From: Ciona intestinalis | Taxonomy: Eukaryota; Chordata; Ascidiacea; Phlebobranchia; Cionidae | NCBI RefSeq assembly: GCF_000224145.3 | Contig: NC_020177.2 | Coordinates: forward strand, 673,058-737,057 | DNA: 64,000 nucleotides | Direction of reading: 5' to 3' | Shown: piece after piece, positions 27,101-34,785 of the stretch | Numbering within the stretch: position 1 is the stretch's first letter | Layout: every line of letters begins with the position of its first letter | Made by a program: the position numbers and the translations under genes | Notes under the pieces: generated by a model | The model's database searches: none | What the model was told of the DNA's origin: nothing | What the model saw: the letters and a program-made list of their open reading frames with translations, nothing else

Positions 27101-27333
27101 TAATATTACACTTTATGCTCAGTGTTTAGTTGGAGATTGGGTGTCTTCTTATGCACCAGACACACATGATGTATTTATATACCTCATGCTCACTGTAAAG
27201 ACATGCCACAGATAATACAACTTACCGTGTGTTCATCACAGAGAGGATCTTTACATTGAGTTGTTTTGCATTCAATGATATTGTCAGTACATCTACAAGC
27301 TGTGCAGGAATCAATTGACCAAGTTGAGTTGTT
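1..27333 (-). CDS. fras1: FRAS1-like extracellular matrix protein gene, 45 internal exons (both ends outside or unresolved)
   Basis: Joined exons give 2311 codons without a stop. Order: six von Willebrand type C domains (CCPTC, ECCRKC, DCCPTC, SCCPEC, SCCPEC, ECCPDC ends), about twelve furin-like repeats (CHxSCxxC pattern), then CSPG/NG2 repeats (ITF-like, DxxDTxxxxxxF and FxFxVSDG motifs). FRAS1 is the known protein with VWC, furin, CSPG, Calx-beta and one membrane helix; it works in basement-membrane adhesion with FREM proteins. Here the last CSPG repeats, Calx-beta domains and membrane segment would lie left of position 1. The signal peptide and the first residues of VWC1 lie upstream of 27333 and were not found. 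Each furin repeat is close to one exon, almost all in phase 1, which suggests growth by exon duplication. Introns not listed separately are AT-rich and I see nothing in them. Confidence 0.92.
154..6312 (-). other. 6.2-kb FRAS1 intron, CpG-rich
   Basis: By far the longest FRAS1 intron seen here. It begins with a short 71-bp minisatellite array (181-348) and holds a SINE-like fragment near 5980-6090. I see no exon in it. It is much richer in CG dinucleotides than the other FRAS1 introns. Confidence 0.7.
181..348. repeat. 71-bp minisatellite array, about 2.3 copies
   Basis: Units contain gaggtgtatgaatacac and gtctggtgtataagaagaca. The array starts within 30 bp of the acceptor of FRAS1 exon w45. 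Confidence 0.85.
6313..6437 (-). CDS. fras1: FRAS1 exon w44: CSPG repeat 10, second part
   Basis: Phase 1 to 0; IIQFNQDNLVAGIVQYVHTS, then DEVRFSITDGTNS. Confidence 0.89.
6479..6772. repeat. 71-bp minisatellite array, about 4 copies
   Basis: Fills most of the intron between exons w43 and w44. The period of 71 nt is not a multiple of 3, so it creates staggered spurious reading frames. Confidence 0.9.
6794..6928 (-). CDS. fras1: FRAS1 exon w43: CSPG repeat 10, first part
   Basis: Phase 1 to 1; GLTLKEGGKKKITTRQLSAT, then VIKSPKLGRLQL. Confidence 0.9.
7322..7465 (-). CDS. fras1: FRAS1 exon w42: end of CSPG repeat 9
   Basis: Phase 1 to 1; YLQYNHSVLEGGGDVFFMF, then HINEDTSPPRILVNN. Confidence 0.88.
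7711..7890 (-). CDS. fras1: FRAS1 exon w41: CSPG repeat 9, first part
   Basis: Phase 1 to 1; VTPITRSQLRITSSNEQVVS, then NHFNQEDIDMG. Confidence 0.89.
8183..8321 (-). CDS. fras1: FRAS1 exon w40: acidic linker between CSPG repeats 8 and 9
   Basis: Phase 0 to 1. Unusually rich in E and D (IEPELEESVENDNSF), then VVEANEGLSVEKG, the start signature of a repeat. Confidence 0.85.
8860..8988 (-). CDS. fras1: FRAS1 exon w39: end of CSPG repeat 8
   Basis: 43 codons, phase 0 to 0; DSFQFMVSDGSSRRNGELFV. The donor GTGGGA is weak. Confidence 0.85.
9435..9499 (-). CDS. fras1: FRAS1 exon w38: short exon in CSPG repeat 8
   Basis: 65 nt, phase 1 to 0; FELEVGSTFTYQ, just before the next exon's DIIDRKICYES. 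Accepted because both phases fit and the CSPG motif is continuous across it. Confidence 0.82.
9712..9934 (-). CDS. fras1: FRAS1 exon w37: CSPG repeat 8, first part
   Basis: Phase 0 to 1; LDVNDPDTPRDQITITMTSQ, then LLHGKLIKSPE. Confidence 0.9.
10319..10500 (-). CDS. fras1: FRAS1 exon w36: CSPG repeat 7, second part
   Basis: Phase 1 to 0; WFTMQDILDGGIYYKPSKQR, then DYFTFRVTDGENTSN. Confidence 0.9.
10705..10840 (-). CDS. fras1: FRAS1 exon w35: CSPG repeat 7, first part
   Basis: Phase 0 to 1; IMATDPDTAKRDLIINVV, then KPRYGKILNTISE. Confidence 0.9.
10870..11015 (+). repeat. Dispersed repeat R2 (about 125 bp)
   Basis: Contains gactttt-ggttggtttggtcattta and gtgacttatccatggttgcc. Other copies are at 14785-14855, 47370-47480 and, inverted, at 50621-50868. 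Confidence 0.8.
11072..11234 (-). CDS. fras1: FRAS1 exon w34: end of CSPG repeat 6
   Basis: Phase 2 to 0; YHNSGETTTQPLTDTLHFYV, then PGVDQPPVVSVGSYLI. Confidence 0.88.
11268..11700. repeat. 71-bp minisatellite array, about 6 diverged copies
   Basis: Occupies nearly all of the intron 11235-11737 between exons w33 and w34. Confidence 0.9.
11738..11850 (-). CDS. fras1: FRAS1 exon w33: CSPG repeat 6, middle
   Basis: Phase 0 to 2; IVYHVEATPRHGLLF, then ATFTQEDITRSRI. Confidence 0.88.
11990..12124 (-). CDS. fras1: FRAS1 exon w32: CSPG repeat 6, start
   Basis: 45 codons, phase 0 to 0; CELTLVVSETSEVTLSRENL, then PENQ before the donor. Confidence 0.84.
12272..12375 (+). repeat. SINE-like fragment, tail part
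   Basis: Contains acaatcacccacaaagttac and gaggtgtatgaaacagagca, shared with the longer copies at 56640 and 49235. Confidence 0.65.
12563..12673 (-). CDS. fras1: FRAS1 exon w31: end of CSPG repeat 5
   Basis: 37 codons, phase 0 to 0; LHYIHNGDGYSDTDQLQVSV. Confidence 0.88.
13052..13367 (-). CDS. fras1: FRAS1 exon w30: end of CSPG repeat 4, start of repeat 5
   Basis: Largest in-window exon, phase 2 to 0. VDFEFTVSDGMHILPPVNF closes repeat 4; LSVNDPDTLPQDLIFTLV and PRHGTVI open repeat 5. Confidence 0.91.
13783..13893 (-). repeat. SINE-like element with tRNA-like head
   Basis: On the minus strand 13823-13892 reads tggcatagtggttaacag (A-box-like), then, about 30 nt on, gggttcaaggctcg (B-box-like). 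The lack of a clean cloverleaf argues for a tRNA-derived SINE head, not a functional tRNA. It lies in a FRAS1 intron. Confidence 0.65.
14015..14209 (-). CDS. fras1: FRAS1 exon w29: CSPG repeat 4, middle
   Basis: Phase 2 to 2; PYVPITLFSQSDIDSNKIMY, then RPPLGGVRSVEHN. Confidence 0.89.
14453..14673 (-). CDS. fras1: FRAS1 exon w28: CSPG repeat 4, first part
   Basis: Phase 0 to 2; FQVTRIRPNIESPHLARG, then HSGYLHYTDDDTSDRNILYN. Confidence 0.89.
14785..14855 (+). repeat. R2 repeat fragment
   Basis: Shares gtgacttatccatggttg and the gctattgcagtgtgtggata segment with the other R2 copies. Confidence 0.7.
14903..15101 (-). CDS. fras1: FRAS1 exon w27: CSPG repeat 3, second part
   Basis: Phase 2 to 0; ITRFTQHDIDTGRVWYQDYG is the canonical second motif of a CSPG repeat. 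The donor lies after QALDFE; the open frame runs on into the intron. Confidence 0.9.
15497..15654 (-). CDS. fras1: FRAS1 exon w26: CSPG repeat 3, first part
   Basis: Phase 0 to 2; DELDPMLVTNTG, ITNQQLQTVALDVKDKSKI. Confidence 0.87.
15927..16073 (-). CDS. fras1: FRAS1 exon w25: CSPG repeat 2, second half
   Basis: 49 codons, phase 0 to 0; DLRRGVIIFTAQ, ITLQINDGYYIINQVIDV. Confidence 0.87.
16454..16607 (-). CDS. fras1: FRAS1 exon w24: CSPG repeat 2, first half
   Basis: Phase 2 to 0; CFDVRDDDNADDVTISI, then SPKYGHLSKLP. Confidence 0.87.
16959..17167 (-). CDS. fras1: FRAS1 exon w23: second half of CSPG repeat 1
   Basis: Phase 0 to 2; GAMWFVHDSAQERHG, then SLEVAVVSKIPPVV linking to the next repeat. 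Confidence 0.88.
17437..17604 (-). CDS. fras1: FRAS1 exon w22: start of CSPG repeat 1
   Basis: 56 codons, phase 0 to 0. INMIQVHDRDTDPANVNIEI is the D-x-D-T core of a CSPG repeat, followed by LPANGRIELDG. Confidence 0.88.
17904..17986 (-). CDS. fras1: FRAS1 exon w21: last part of the furin-like region
   Basis: Phase 1 to 0; ICVKSCGRGYFGNKHTRICE ends the Cys-rich region. The next exon has almost no cysteine. Confidence 0.87.
18030..18250. repeat. 71-bp minisatellite array, about 3 copies
   Basis: Occupies the intron 17987-18269 between exons w20 and w21. Confidence 0.88.
18270..18428 (-). CDS. fras1: FRAS1 exon w20: end of repeat 11 and furin-like repeat 12
   Basis: Phase 1 to 1; GYCRPSCPRG completes repeat 11 and CSRNCMRC with CDQCDQSTYL begins repeat 12. 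Confidence 0.9.
18803..18910 (-). CDS. fras1: FRAS1 exon w19: furin-like repeat 11
   Basis: Phase 1 to 1; CWPCNDENCLYCANQVSC and CRKPFVLY. Confidence 0.89.
19352..19492 (-). CDS. fras1: FRAS1 exon w18: furin-like repeat 10
   Basis: Phase 1 to 1; CDFSCTRCSGPSPHHCLQC and GTCLDRC. Confidence 0.9.
19625..19757 (-). repeat. Second SINE-like, tRNA-derived head
   Basis: The minus strand shows ctgtggtagttaaggtgctt and, further on, gagttataggatcgatg, a decayed A/B-box pair. Confidence 0.5.
19804..19959 (-). CDS. fras1: FRAS1 exon w17: furin-like repeat 9
   Basis: Phase 1 to 1; CELCPPSCLTC, TCTSCKDADLVL and GQCVAFC. Confidence 0.9.
20194..20353 (-). CDS. fras1: FRAS1 exon w16: furin-like repeat 8
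   Basis: Phase 0 to 1; CGDGCDSC, HCDSCQQGMYL and CVADCGIGRYQ. Confidence 0.9.
20664..20920 (-). CDS. fras1: FRAS1 exon w15: enlarged furin-like repeat 7
   Basis: 85 full codons, phase 1 to 0, clearly longer than its neighbours. CHDSCSSC and CKSCKRG begin the repeat; an extra segment with QSECRSMGF follows before GRCVKSCSTGFY. It may be two repeats, one degenerate. Confidence 0.88.
21108..21269 (-). CDS. fras1: FRAS1 exon w14: furin-like repeat 6
   Basis: Phase 1 to 1; CHSSCRSC, then GVCVSQCEEGRYLDG. A seven-residue stretch rich in D and R (ETIRDRD) enlarges the loop between the Cys pairs. Confidence 0.9.
21576..21716 (-). CDS. fras1: FRAS1 exon w13: furin-like repeat 5
   Basis: Phase 1 to 1; CHPSCLTC, CSSCKHGTYL and GKCVDRCPGRYY. 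Confidence 0.9.
21925..22062 (-). CDS. fras1: FRAS1 exon w12: furin-like repeat 4
   Basis: Phase 1 to 1; CHPSCATCYTNTSCLTC, then NKLCVSQCNDGYF. Confidence 0.9.
22409..22546 (-). CDS. fras1: FRAS1 exon w11: furin-like repeat 3
   Basis: Phase 1 to 1; CPSDCSSCTNATSCTQC, then GGVCVQTCSDGFF. Confidence 0.9.
22841..22981 (-). CDS. fras1: FRAS1 exon w10: furin-like repeat 2
   Basis: 47 residues, phase 1 to 1; GCHTSCSTC, then DGVCVRACDVGFY. Confidence 0.9.
23273..23443 (-). CDS. fras1: FRAS1 exon w9: end of VWC6, furin-like repeat 1
   Basis: Phase 1 to 1. ECCPDC closes VWC6; CHTDCATC and DGKCVRKCQNGFYQDG form the first furin-like repeat. This exon carries the join between the two modules. Confidence 0.9.
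23853..24057 (-). CDS. fras1: FRAS1 exon w8: end of VWC5 and most of VWC6
   Basis: Phase 0 to 1. Contains TSCCPECVPVPPVCYHDG and CTRCECNRGVTQC. Confidence 0.9.
24442..24575 (-). CDS. fras1: FRAS1 exon w7: VWC5
   Basis: Phase 1 to 0; HCDYHGERFYDGD opens the domain. The central CxxC seen in other VWC copies reads SSCEVAFC here. Confidence 0.87.
24878..25052 (-). CDS. fras1: FRAS1 exon w6: rest of VWC4
   Basis: Phase 0 to 1. Contains CRQCVCNAGEVTC and ends with GSCCPECVSIQ. Confidence 0.9.
25420..25510 (+). repeat. SINE-like fragment, tail part
   Basis: gcacaaggtgtgtgaaacag, then acccgtgttataacaac, is shared with other copies and resembles part of the 71-bp unit. Confidence 0.6.
25563..25681 (-). 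CDS. fras1: FRAS1 exon w5: end of VWC3, start of VWC4
   Basis: Phase 1 to 0; GDCCPTC closes VWC3 and GRSCIFE opens VWC4. Confidence 0.86.
26046..26129 (-). CDS. fras1: FRAS1 exon w4: start of VWC3
   Basis: Phase 1 to 1; encodes SCHFEGKVYRDDVSW, the typical C-x-x-x-G-x-x-Y opening of a VWC domain. Confidence 0.86.
26521..26680 (-). CDS. fras1: FRAS1 exon w3: rest of VWC2
   Basis: Phase 0 to 1. Contains NCTECRCLDG and ends with GECCRKCVSIE. The donor is a weak GTGGGG. Confidence 0.88.
26990..27082 (-). CDS. fras1: FRAS1 exon w2: end of VWC1, start of VWC2
   Basis: 31 codons, phase 0 to 0. NQCCPTC closes VWC1 and HCTINGTIVA opens VWC2. Confidence 0.87.
27108..27200. repeat. Single copy of the 71-bp minisatellite unit
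   Basis: Fills much of the short intron 27083-27225. A more degenerate copy is at about 27455-27560. Confidence 0.75.
27226..27333 (-). CDS. fras1: FRAS1 exon w1: VWC1, central part
   Basis: 36 codons, phase 0 to 0, containing STWSIDSCTACRC and QCKDPLC. The first cysteines of VWC1 must be in an upstream exon. Acceptor is at 27334-27335 and donor at 27224-27225. Confidence 0.85.
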
Positions 27334-30300
27334 CTGCAAAATACAATAATGGAGCAGGTTAATATACGGTTGTATAGGTTTGAAGCAAGGTTGTATACAC
27401 CGCCACCCATGCTTGGAGCTCTTGCCCCTTATAAGAGGCTTAATACTGCTACCATTGTGGACCTGAGTGATGTATACAAAACCTCATGCACTCTGTCCAG
27501 TTATCACGTGGCTGTATTATATATACAGCAAACACATATGGTGTATACATAACATATCCCATGCCCAGTGCCCAATTTTATGGTTTTATTCGCCGTGAAT
27601 TTTAACTTCACCAGCCCATTAGTGGAAGCATTAGTGTGGAACAAATAGGCAAGCCGCACACACTAAGCTATCTACAAACATCGGGGAATTAAAGTTAACC
27701 TCTGCAGCGCTGATAAAAGCCGCTTTCAAAGGTCCATTACTGGTGTATATGGAATGACCGGAGCGCCAATTGCCTTAATACGCCCCCATAACCCGAAATG
27801 TGTTTATTATCACAGCCAGCGGAGATCGTATCAAATTTCACAGCTGGCCCCGTACATGAGGATCGACGATCAAAGCTGAGTCAAAGTGATCTCGTGTTTA
27901 CTCAGAGACAATAATAGCTTCGGCGTTCATACTGTGCTTGCTACTACGATACCAGTAGTGACATTTATCAACGTTTTGTTTTATACATAAAGTAACGTTT
28001 ATTTTATTTATCTCGAATAAGATAACGAAGATCTTATTATTATAAGCGGCGAAGAGAACGACATTAGGTACAATACGACAATCGTTAAACACCCTGGAGT
28101 AAAAACTACTAACACAACTGTATATGTCCGAACGATACTAAATTATCTTCGCGTGTCGGGGCAAAGACAGTCGTTATAACACAGGTGTCCTATTCGATCT
28201 ATTGTATACAGTACATACTCGCTTACGTATACAACTATGTATGTGATTATTTTTATGTATGGCTAAAAATTTACACAGCCGATAGTGTATCACTGGGTTG
28301 AAGGAATTGCCGTTGAGTGCCTAAAGACCAAAAGAGGCATTATTTATCTCGAAAAAAAGATAAAAAGAGGCACACGCCCACAGTGGTAGCAGCGTCGGGC
28401 AACGAACTCAATATATATTATATATATACATCACCACCTGAAGTACATATAGAGGCAAAAAGCGTGCAAAAAAGTTAATATTTTGGACCAAAAAGCGACG
28501 TTGGCGTGCGCCGGTATTCAAGTTCATGTTGTAACGCTATGGTGCATAGACGTTGAATAAAACAGGGGACGAAAAACTTCCACGCGAGACAAGTTTTGCC
28601 TAGTTACAAAATTCGAAGGTATGTATTTATACAAAGGCGTTACGTGGTTACCGGGGCCCCGCACGCTATCGAAAAGATGTCGCCACGCTGGAGTGACCGT
28701 GAAGGGGCCAACGACGGGAGTTTTGAAATAACTCCGGAATCCAAACGAAAGTATGCTACTATTCATATCGCGCTAACGTATTAACGTCTGTGGTATTTTA
28801 GGAGACAATACACTTGTGGTTCATGAACGAGTTATTATGTTTTCTGAGCGTGTTATTAAAACCAAGCCCACTTTCGAACCGAATTCAATTTTTTCGTAGC
28901 TCGTCTCAACGGCTAACACGCCTTTCTTCGAACTTTGAAAAAAAATTGCAACGTTTTAGCGTAAGATACATGAGATCTTTACGGTTAATTCGCTTTTGAA
29001 TTTTAATAATTGGTAGTTTTCACACGAAGCGTGTTTTAATGGATTTCGTTTTTCTGCTAATTCTCTTCTCCTACGTTTGTTTTGATTAATTGTACTTTTG
29101 GTCAAAGAGTAAATCAAATTTAAATTTTAAGTCATTCAATGAAATCATAAATTGTTTCGCTTTTTTCTCCACGTCTCTCTCTTTACAAGGTTACGTCACT
29201 AGTTTGAGGTCTGAGCCGCAAATAGCCGCAGGAGCATCGGTGTGAACTTAGACAACAATACGCGTGTAAGAAGCCAACTGCATTATCAAAAGCTGCTTTG
29301 TTCGGGAATTAAGACAAACGCCATTAAGCCTTGAGTTCCAGTGTTGAAGGATTAAAAATGAACATTGGACTTTACAATGTTGGGAAAATATACCGCACTC
29401 TATCATGGAAAACTTAACTAAAATATGATTTGACTTGTATGTTATAACACATTACCAATATTGCCGCAATGTTTAAATAAGCTATAAACAGCAGCGAAAG
29501 AACGCACCACACGAAGTTCTGAAAATAGTTTTATATACTATAAATTTTACCGAACACTGAGAAGTTAAAATAAAAAGAGAAATCAAAATTTCAGAAACGC
29601 TCCTTTTAATTTCTTCCCCCTTTTTAAAACCCTAAGTGATGAGATATGCGACAGACATCCCAACTTCCTGGGCCGTCTGATTCTATTTGTATACATCTTG
29701 GTGTCCAACACGGTTTAATGATTACGATTGGCTCACGCAAACACGCTTCTACAGAAAGCATATCAAAATAATCTGCATTCCCGTGACCGAACTTATGGGT
29801 GGTGCTGGATTTCTTGGGAAATTTACAAAATGATTGATTCTGTAACGCAGGTGTCGCGTTCCAGGAAATAGCAGGTAATAGCAACGATTTTGCTCACACT
29901 TCGTAACCTTTGGTCAGATGTAAAGGTGAATTACAGGAAATAGAAAATTGATCACATGCAGTTTACATGAAAATGAAAATTGGTTTAAAATAAAGGGATT
30001 GAAACTTAACTCGTATGAAACATGGTACAATAGATTTACTTTAACGGTAGAATGTGTTTAAACACATCTGGCTTTTTGTGTTTAATATGAAATACATATT
30101 TGATTGAGTGTCATTTACCCTCGCGTGGTTGTTTCAGTCGTTGTAACACGGGTGTTTCGGTAACTTGCGAGTTACAACGTATGTAGCTTTGTTTGTAACT
30201 GTTTTTCGGGGTACAATACCGTCATATTCTGATAGCTGAAGCGAGAGAGGAATTAGTTTTCGTTTTTAGTATATACAGATAACCGTCATTTCTCCAGACA

Positions 30301-33300
30301 GGCAAGCGACTGAGGTACCGGGTTCTCGCTGTATAGTGTAAACGTATCTACACCTAGAACGATGAAATACGATGTTATAATCAAGTGTATGTAGTGAACA
30401 CAGAAACACGACACTGCCATCTTCTCCAACAATGTAGTTCCGGCTTAGAAGGATATTCCATCCCAAACATGACCTCACTGAGGCAAAACATTAAATCACA
30501 TCTCCCCGCTTGAACCCGGGGCCTCAAAGTCAAGTTATTCGCTTGGAATTTGTGGCCGTGTTGAAACCAAACAGAGCGTAAAAGTTGACTTTGAAACCAA
30601 CACGCAATTTTGTTGCGGTTTTCAAATCCCTCGAAAGGTTTTGCAAGGTTAATCAAAACTGAAAACAACATATTCCATCTATTCGAATGTGATTACGAAA
30701 ATCATAATGGGTAAAACAACGAAAAGACGAAAATTATGTATAAACTTCATTCGGCAGCCAAAACATGTTGTAAATGTAGATAAATATTTATGGTTAAAAT
30801 CGTGGCTGCTAAACACAACATACAATAAACTCACAACCTTTTTATTTTGTTGAATTATTTAAACAAATTAATCTGTGGTAAAAAGTAAGGTGCGAATACG
30901 AATCTATAAATAGATAACGGAAAATATCGAGTTCTCTATACACAGTGACGCTTACCACAACTAGACTTGTAATCCGAGGTGATCTAAGTTGAAAGACTGG
31001 CGCGGTTACGTTTTTATGGAGAAAGCGGCGCTAAGCCACAACGCTCATCGAGCATTCAAACAATTTGTCTTTTCGGCTCTTCTGAGCAATTTAGATTTCT
31101 GCTTAAATTACAGGCCTTCGCTCCCACTTTAAGCTGCGTGATTACTACGCAATCATCCCCACTTGAGGCAAAAGTAAAGTCTAGATGGCGCATAAACGAG
31201 ATGACAAGCCTCGGTGATTTGTTCGCCAATTTGTTTGGGTTGAGGGGGGGGGGGGGAATAAATGGATGCTTGATCGACGCATGCCAATGTGAGATCATAA
31301 TGAGACCGCCGTTCCGTTGTTTACATCTTCGTATAGATAAGACGACGAAGACAAACGTATACGAAGCTGCATATCAATCCTAGCTCGTGGGCGATCAGGC
31401 GTGACTAGAATGACGTTGGTACACTCGAAACATCTTGCATTGTAAATAAAGAATTAACTTGAAAACTTCGTTCTATCCAGCGAGGTAAATATTTGAGGTT
31501 AAACGTCATAATTTTATCTTCAAATATCGAGTCGCATTTTTGCAATTCCAAAAAGAAGCGACGAAAGGGATGAATAATTCAACGCTAGAACTCAACATCA
31601 AACCGAACCATCTCGGAAAACTGAACGATATCCGTGAAAACAATGAGTTTGTTGAATACTTAAGCTCCGAAAGCTGATTAGGTTTAACCAATTACCCCAA
31701 GCTGGTTATTGGCGTCGGGCCAACTGTAGCTGCTTGCAAAACAGGGCGGGTGAAAACAGTGGCTGCGAGAATAAAATCAAAACCAGGTTGGGGTCAGATT
31801 GGATCAAAGCAGATTTTAAAAATACGAATCACACAACAGAGTTGACAAGGGAAACCGTTTCAAAACAAACTGATTGGAAACAAAAGTCTGGCGCGCGGTC
31901 GAATTTTTTTTTTTTTGGCGAACAGACGGCTGCGAGGGACTGTCTTCCGGCCCTGCGTGCACGCAGACGCTTCTCGTCGTCATAGATCACACTGTTCTGT
32001 AACAAGAAGCCAGCAATTTCCAACGTAACAATTCCCCTTATGACGGATAAGTTTAAAAGCATGGGAACAAAAGGAAGAAAATTGAACGTCTGAATTTTTT
32101 GGTTGAAATGATACATTGGGGTATATGCAGACGTCATTAATTATCGTCTACTTTGGGTCGGTTTTCTGTAAAAATTCGATGATTTGTATCGATTATAAAT
32201 AACCGTGCGAACACTACACCGTTGTAGTGTTAACTAAATGGCCGACAAAAGCAAATAAGTGATTAGCACACAAGTATTGAAATAAATCTCCCACGTACAA
32301 GAAATCTCTATTTAACCCACTGCAATCTGAACCAGGCATAATAAATCTGACATCTTATTTTTAACTTTCGGAAATTACAGGAAATATTTGTTGGTGTACG
32401 CCGTACGGTCATTTTAACGATTATATTATTATTTATTTATATTTTTCTAGCGTGTTGTTTAACTGTAACTGTCGCCCGAGCACCGGATCTATTTTATTAT
32501 GACATCACAATGATGTTTATTATTAAAACAATATACGTGTTTACCATATTTCCGCTTAAGTAATTGTTATTGTCGCTAAAAACGAAGTTGAGCACTTTCG
32601 TTCTTATGTAGAGTCTAGACGAGGTATAACACATCCTGAAAATATGCGAGAATGTTTCTCTTAACTTACAAGTAATGGGACTTACACCAGGTGTAAAACT
32701 AGGGATCCAGGTTCGTACTTTTAATTAGAGAATAGAAAGCAATACTCTGCTTTTTAACCAATCAAAGTCGGTGTTGCCCTTGGGTGACAACAAAATTCTA
32801 TGAGACGCACGTCCAAGCACTATACCAATCGGCGCAGAAAATAAATCCCAAACCGAAGCGAAAAAGAGCAATTTGATTCGTTAAAAGTAATGGCCAACGA
32901 CAGTCGGTATTTTTAAATACACGTCCGAAGTAGTGGTCAAGTTCGAAAAAGTGTGACGTCACATACCACGCGTTTATCGAGCATAGCGAATGCAAATATA
33001 CCCGATTGTTAAACCATGGTGTTGCATTGATATGCGGCGTAATTGAAATGTAATTGCGGCGAAACACGACAAGTTATTTCAGCTCGATGCTGTTCCCTGG
33101 CAAAGATGAAACGGGCGAAGATTCGATAAAAGGGATCCTGCGACATAACGGCGCCGGTGACGTCACAATGCTTGCTGCTAAAACAGATACTACGAAGGGT
33201 CATTACACGAAAAGTGAGATTTTTTAAAATTCGACATAATTGCTTTTTCTGCGTTTTGTCGGAATGATAACAACGAGTATTATGACGTCATAATCGCCAT

Positions 33301-34675
33301 TTTTCTGTCAGCAACATAAACAAAATGTGGTGACCCTTTGTTACGTAAGGGTGACGAAACAAACAAAAATCCCTTTTGGTCGGGATTATACATATCATAT
33401 TATTACGTCATAATTCAAACATAAAGGATTAGAGAGCTTCGAAGCCACAAAGGGTTTATGACAAAACAATAATCTCCCGATGTTTCTCACGGACACGTGC
33501 CAGTAACAAGTAAGCGACGCTGTGACGTAACAATGGGTGTTGTGAGTAAGATAAACTGATGCGTCGGTATCAAAGCAGGCTTTCGAGAAGTTGATTTTGT
33601 TGGGTGGATTACATTGTTACGTCACAACATCAAACAGAGGGGGGAGGTCATTAGAATGTTTTTAAGTGATCGCTTTGATCGCGACGTATCGACCCCTTGT
33701 ACGTTGTTGAACCATGTAAGGGGTGAATTACCCACCAACCAACTTGTAAAGAATCGGCATGAGAATATCTACCATTGCTGCAATAAGTGTGGGGGTGTGT
33801 GGTAAAGGACGAACAGTGTACTGGTGGGTAAGATAAATGACAAATAGTGTACCGAGTAGTGATATAAACAACACAAACCGTCAATTTTCAAGGTAAACGA
33901 CACACTGAACTGTCCTTAAGATCTAGGCTAAACAGTTACCCGAATTGTGGTATAAACGACAAACGGTACACCGGTACCACTACATACATGCACGCAACAT
34001 AAAAGCCTTCTTCATTTTTTAACTTTAACGCACTTGTTCCCACGCCCAACCTTGCACGGTGGATATATATCTTACAACGCCTCCCACCTGCATATCGAAT
34101 ATCACTCTCTAGTTACGTTTATGCCGCACGCGAGGATTTTCACTGGTGGTCGTAACTTGAGATTGGAATACACTTTGACTGCGGGGTAATGGAGTTCGAA
34201 TCCAGGGGTTACAGTAAAGCCAAATAACGAACCCAGAAACTCTTAAGTGAAATTTAGTTAAACCGATCGTTCTGAAAAGAATGTGTTAATATTGATTAAA
34301 TTTTATATTACATTGGACACTTTTCTATGCACAAAACCTACTTAAAATTTCACTTTTTCCTTATAAAAACGTCTATAGTTTGTTTCGTTACATCTTCAAC
34401 AAAACTCTTCAACTTTGATTCCAGGCAGTTTATTTATAACGGCGCCCTATATAACCAGACACTTCAATGTCTCGCCGGCAATTTGTCAATCATCCAGTTG
34501 TAAAACATGATAAAGGCGTTGATAGTCTTAATTGATAACTTATCATGCGTTAACAATGTGCTTGCTTTATTCGTTCATATCCTACTTTGTTAGAACAGTG
34601 GATAAAAACCAGATGCTTGATTGACGTGGGGAAACTGGTGTGATGGTGCTACGGTGTTTCTGAGTAAAAAAAAAC

Positions 34676-34785
34676 GGTACACTGTTTGTCGTTTATCCCA
34701 CGAGCCGGTACACTGTTTGTCATTTATTCCACGAGCCGGTACACTGTTTGTCGTTTATTCCACGAGCCGGTACACTGTTTGTTGA
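34676..34785. repeat. 31-bp tandem repeat, about 3.5 copies
   Basis: Unit begins ggtacactgtttgtcgttta and ends cacgagcc. The spacing between unit starts 34676 and 34707 is 31 bp. Diverged inverted relatives appear at about 33806-33985. Confidence 0.85.

Noticed and set aside
27700..27780. Possible upstream FRAS1 exon with donor GTTAACTTT at about 27.70 kb
   Set aside because: The short frame has no cysteine pattern or signal peptide and no good acceptor.
29624..29884. 86-codon minus frame with several Cys
   Set aside because: Cys spacing does not fit VWC and there are no paired splice sites.
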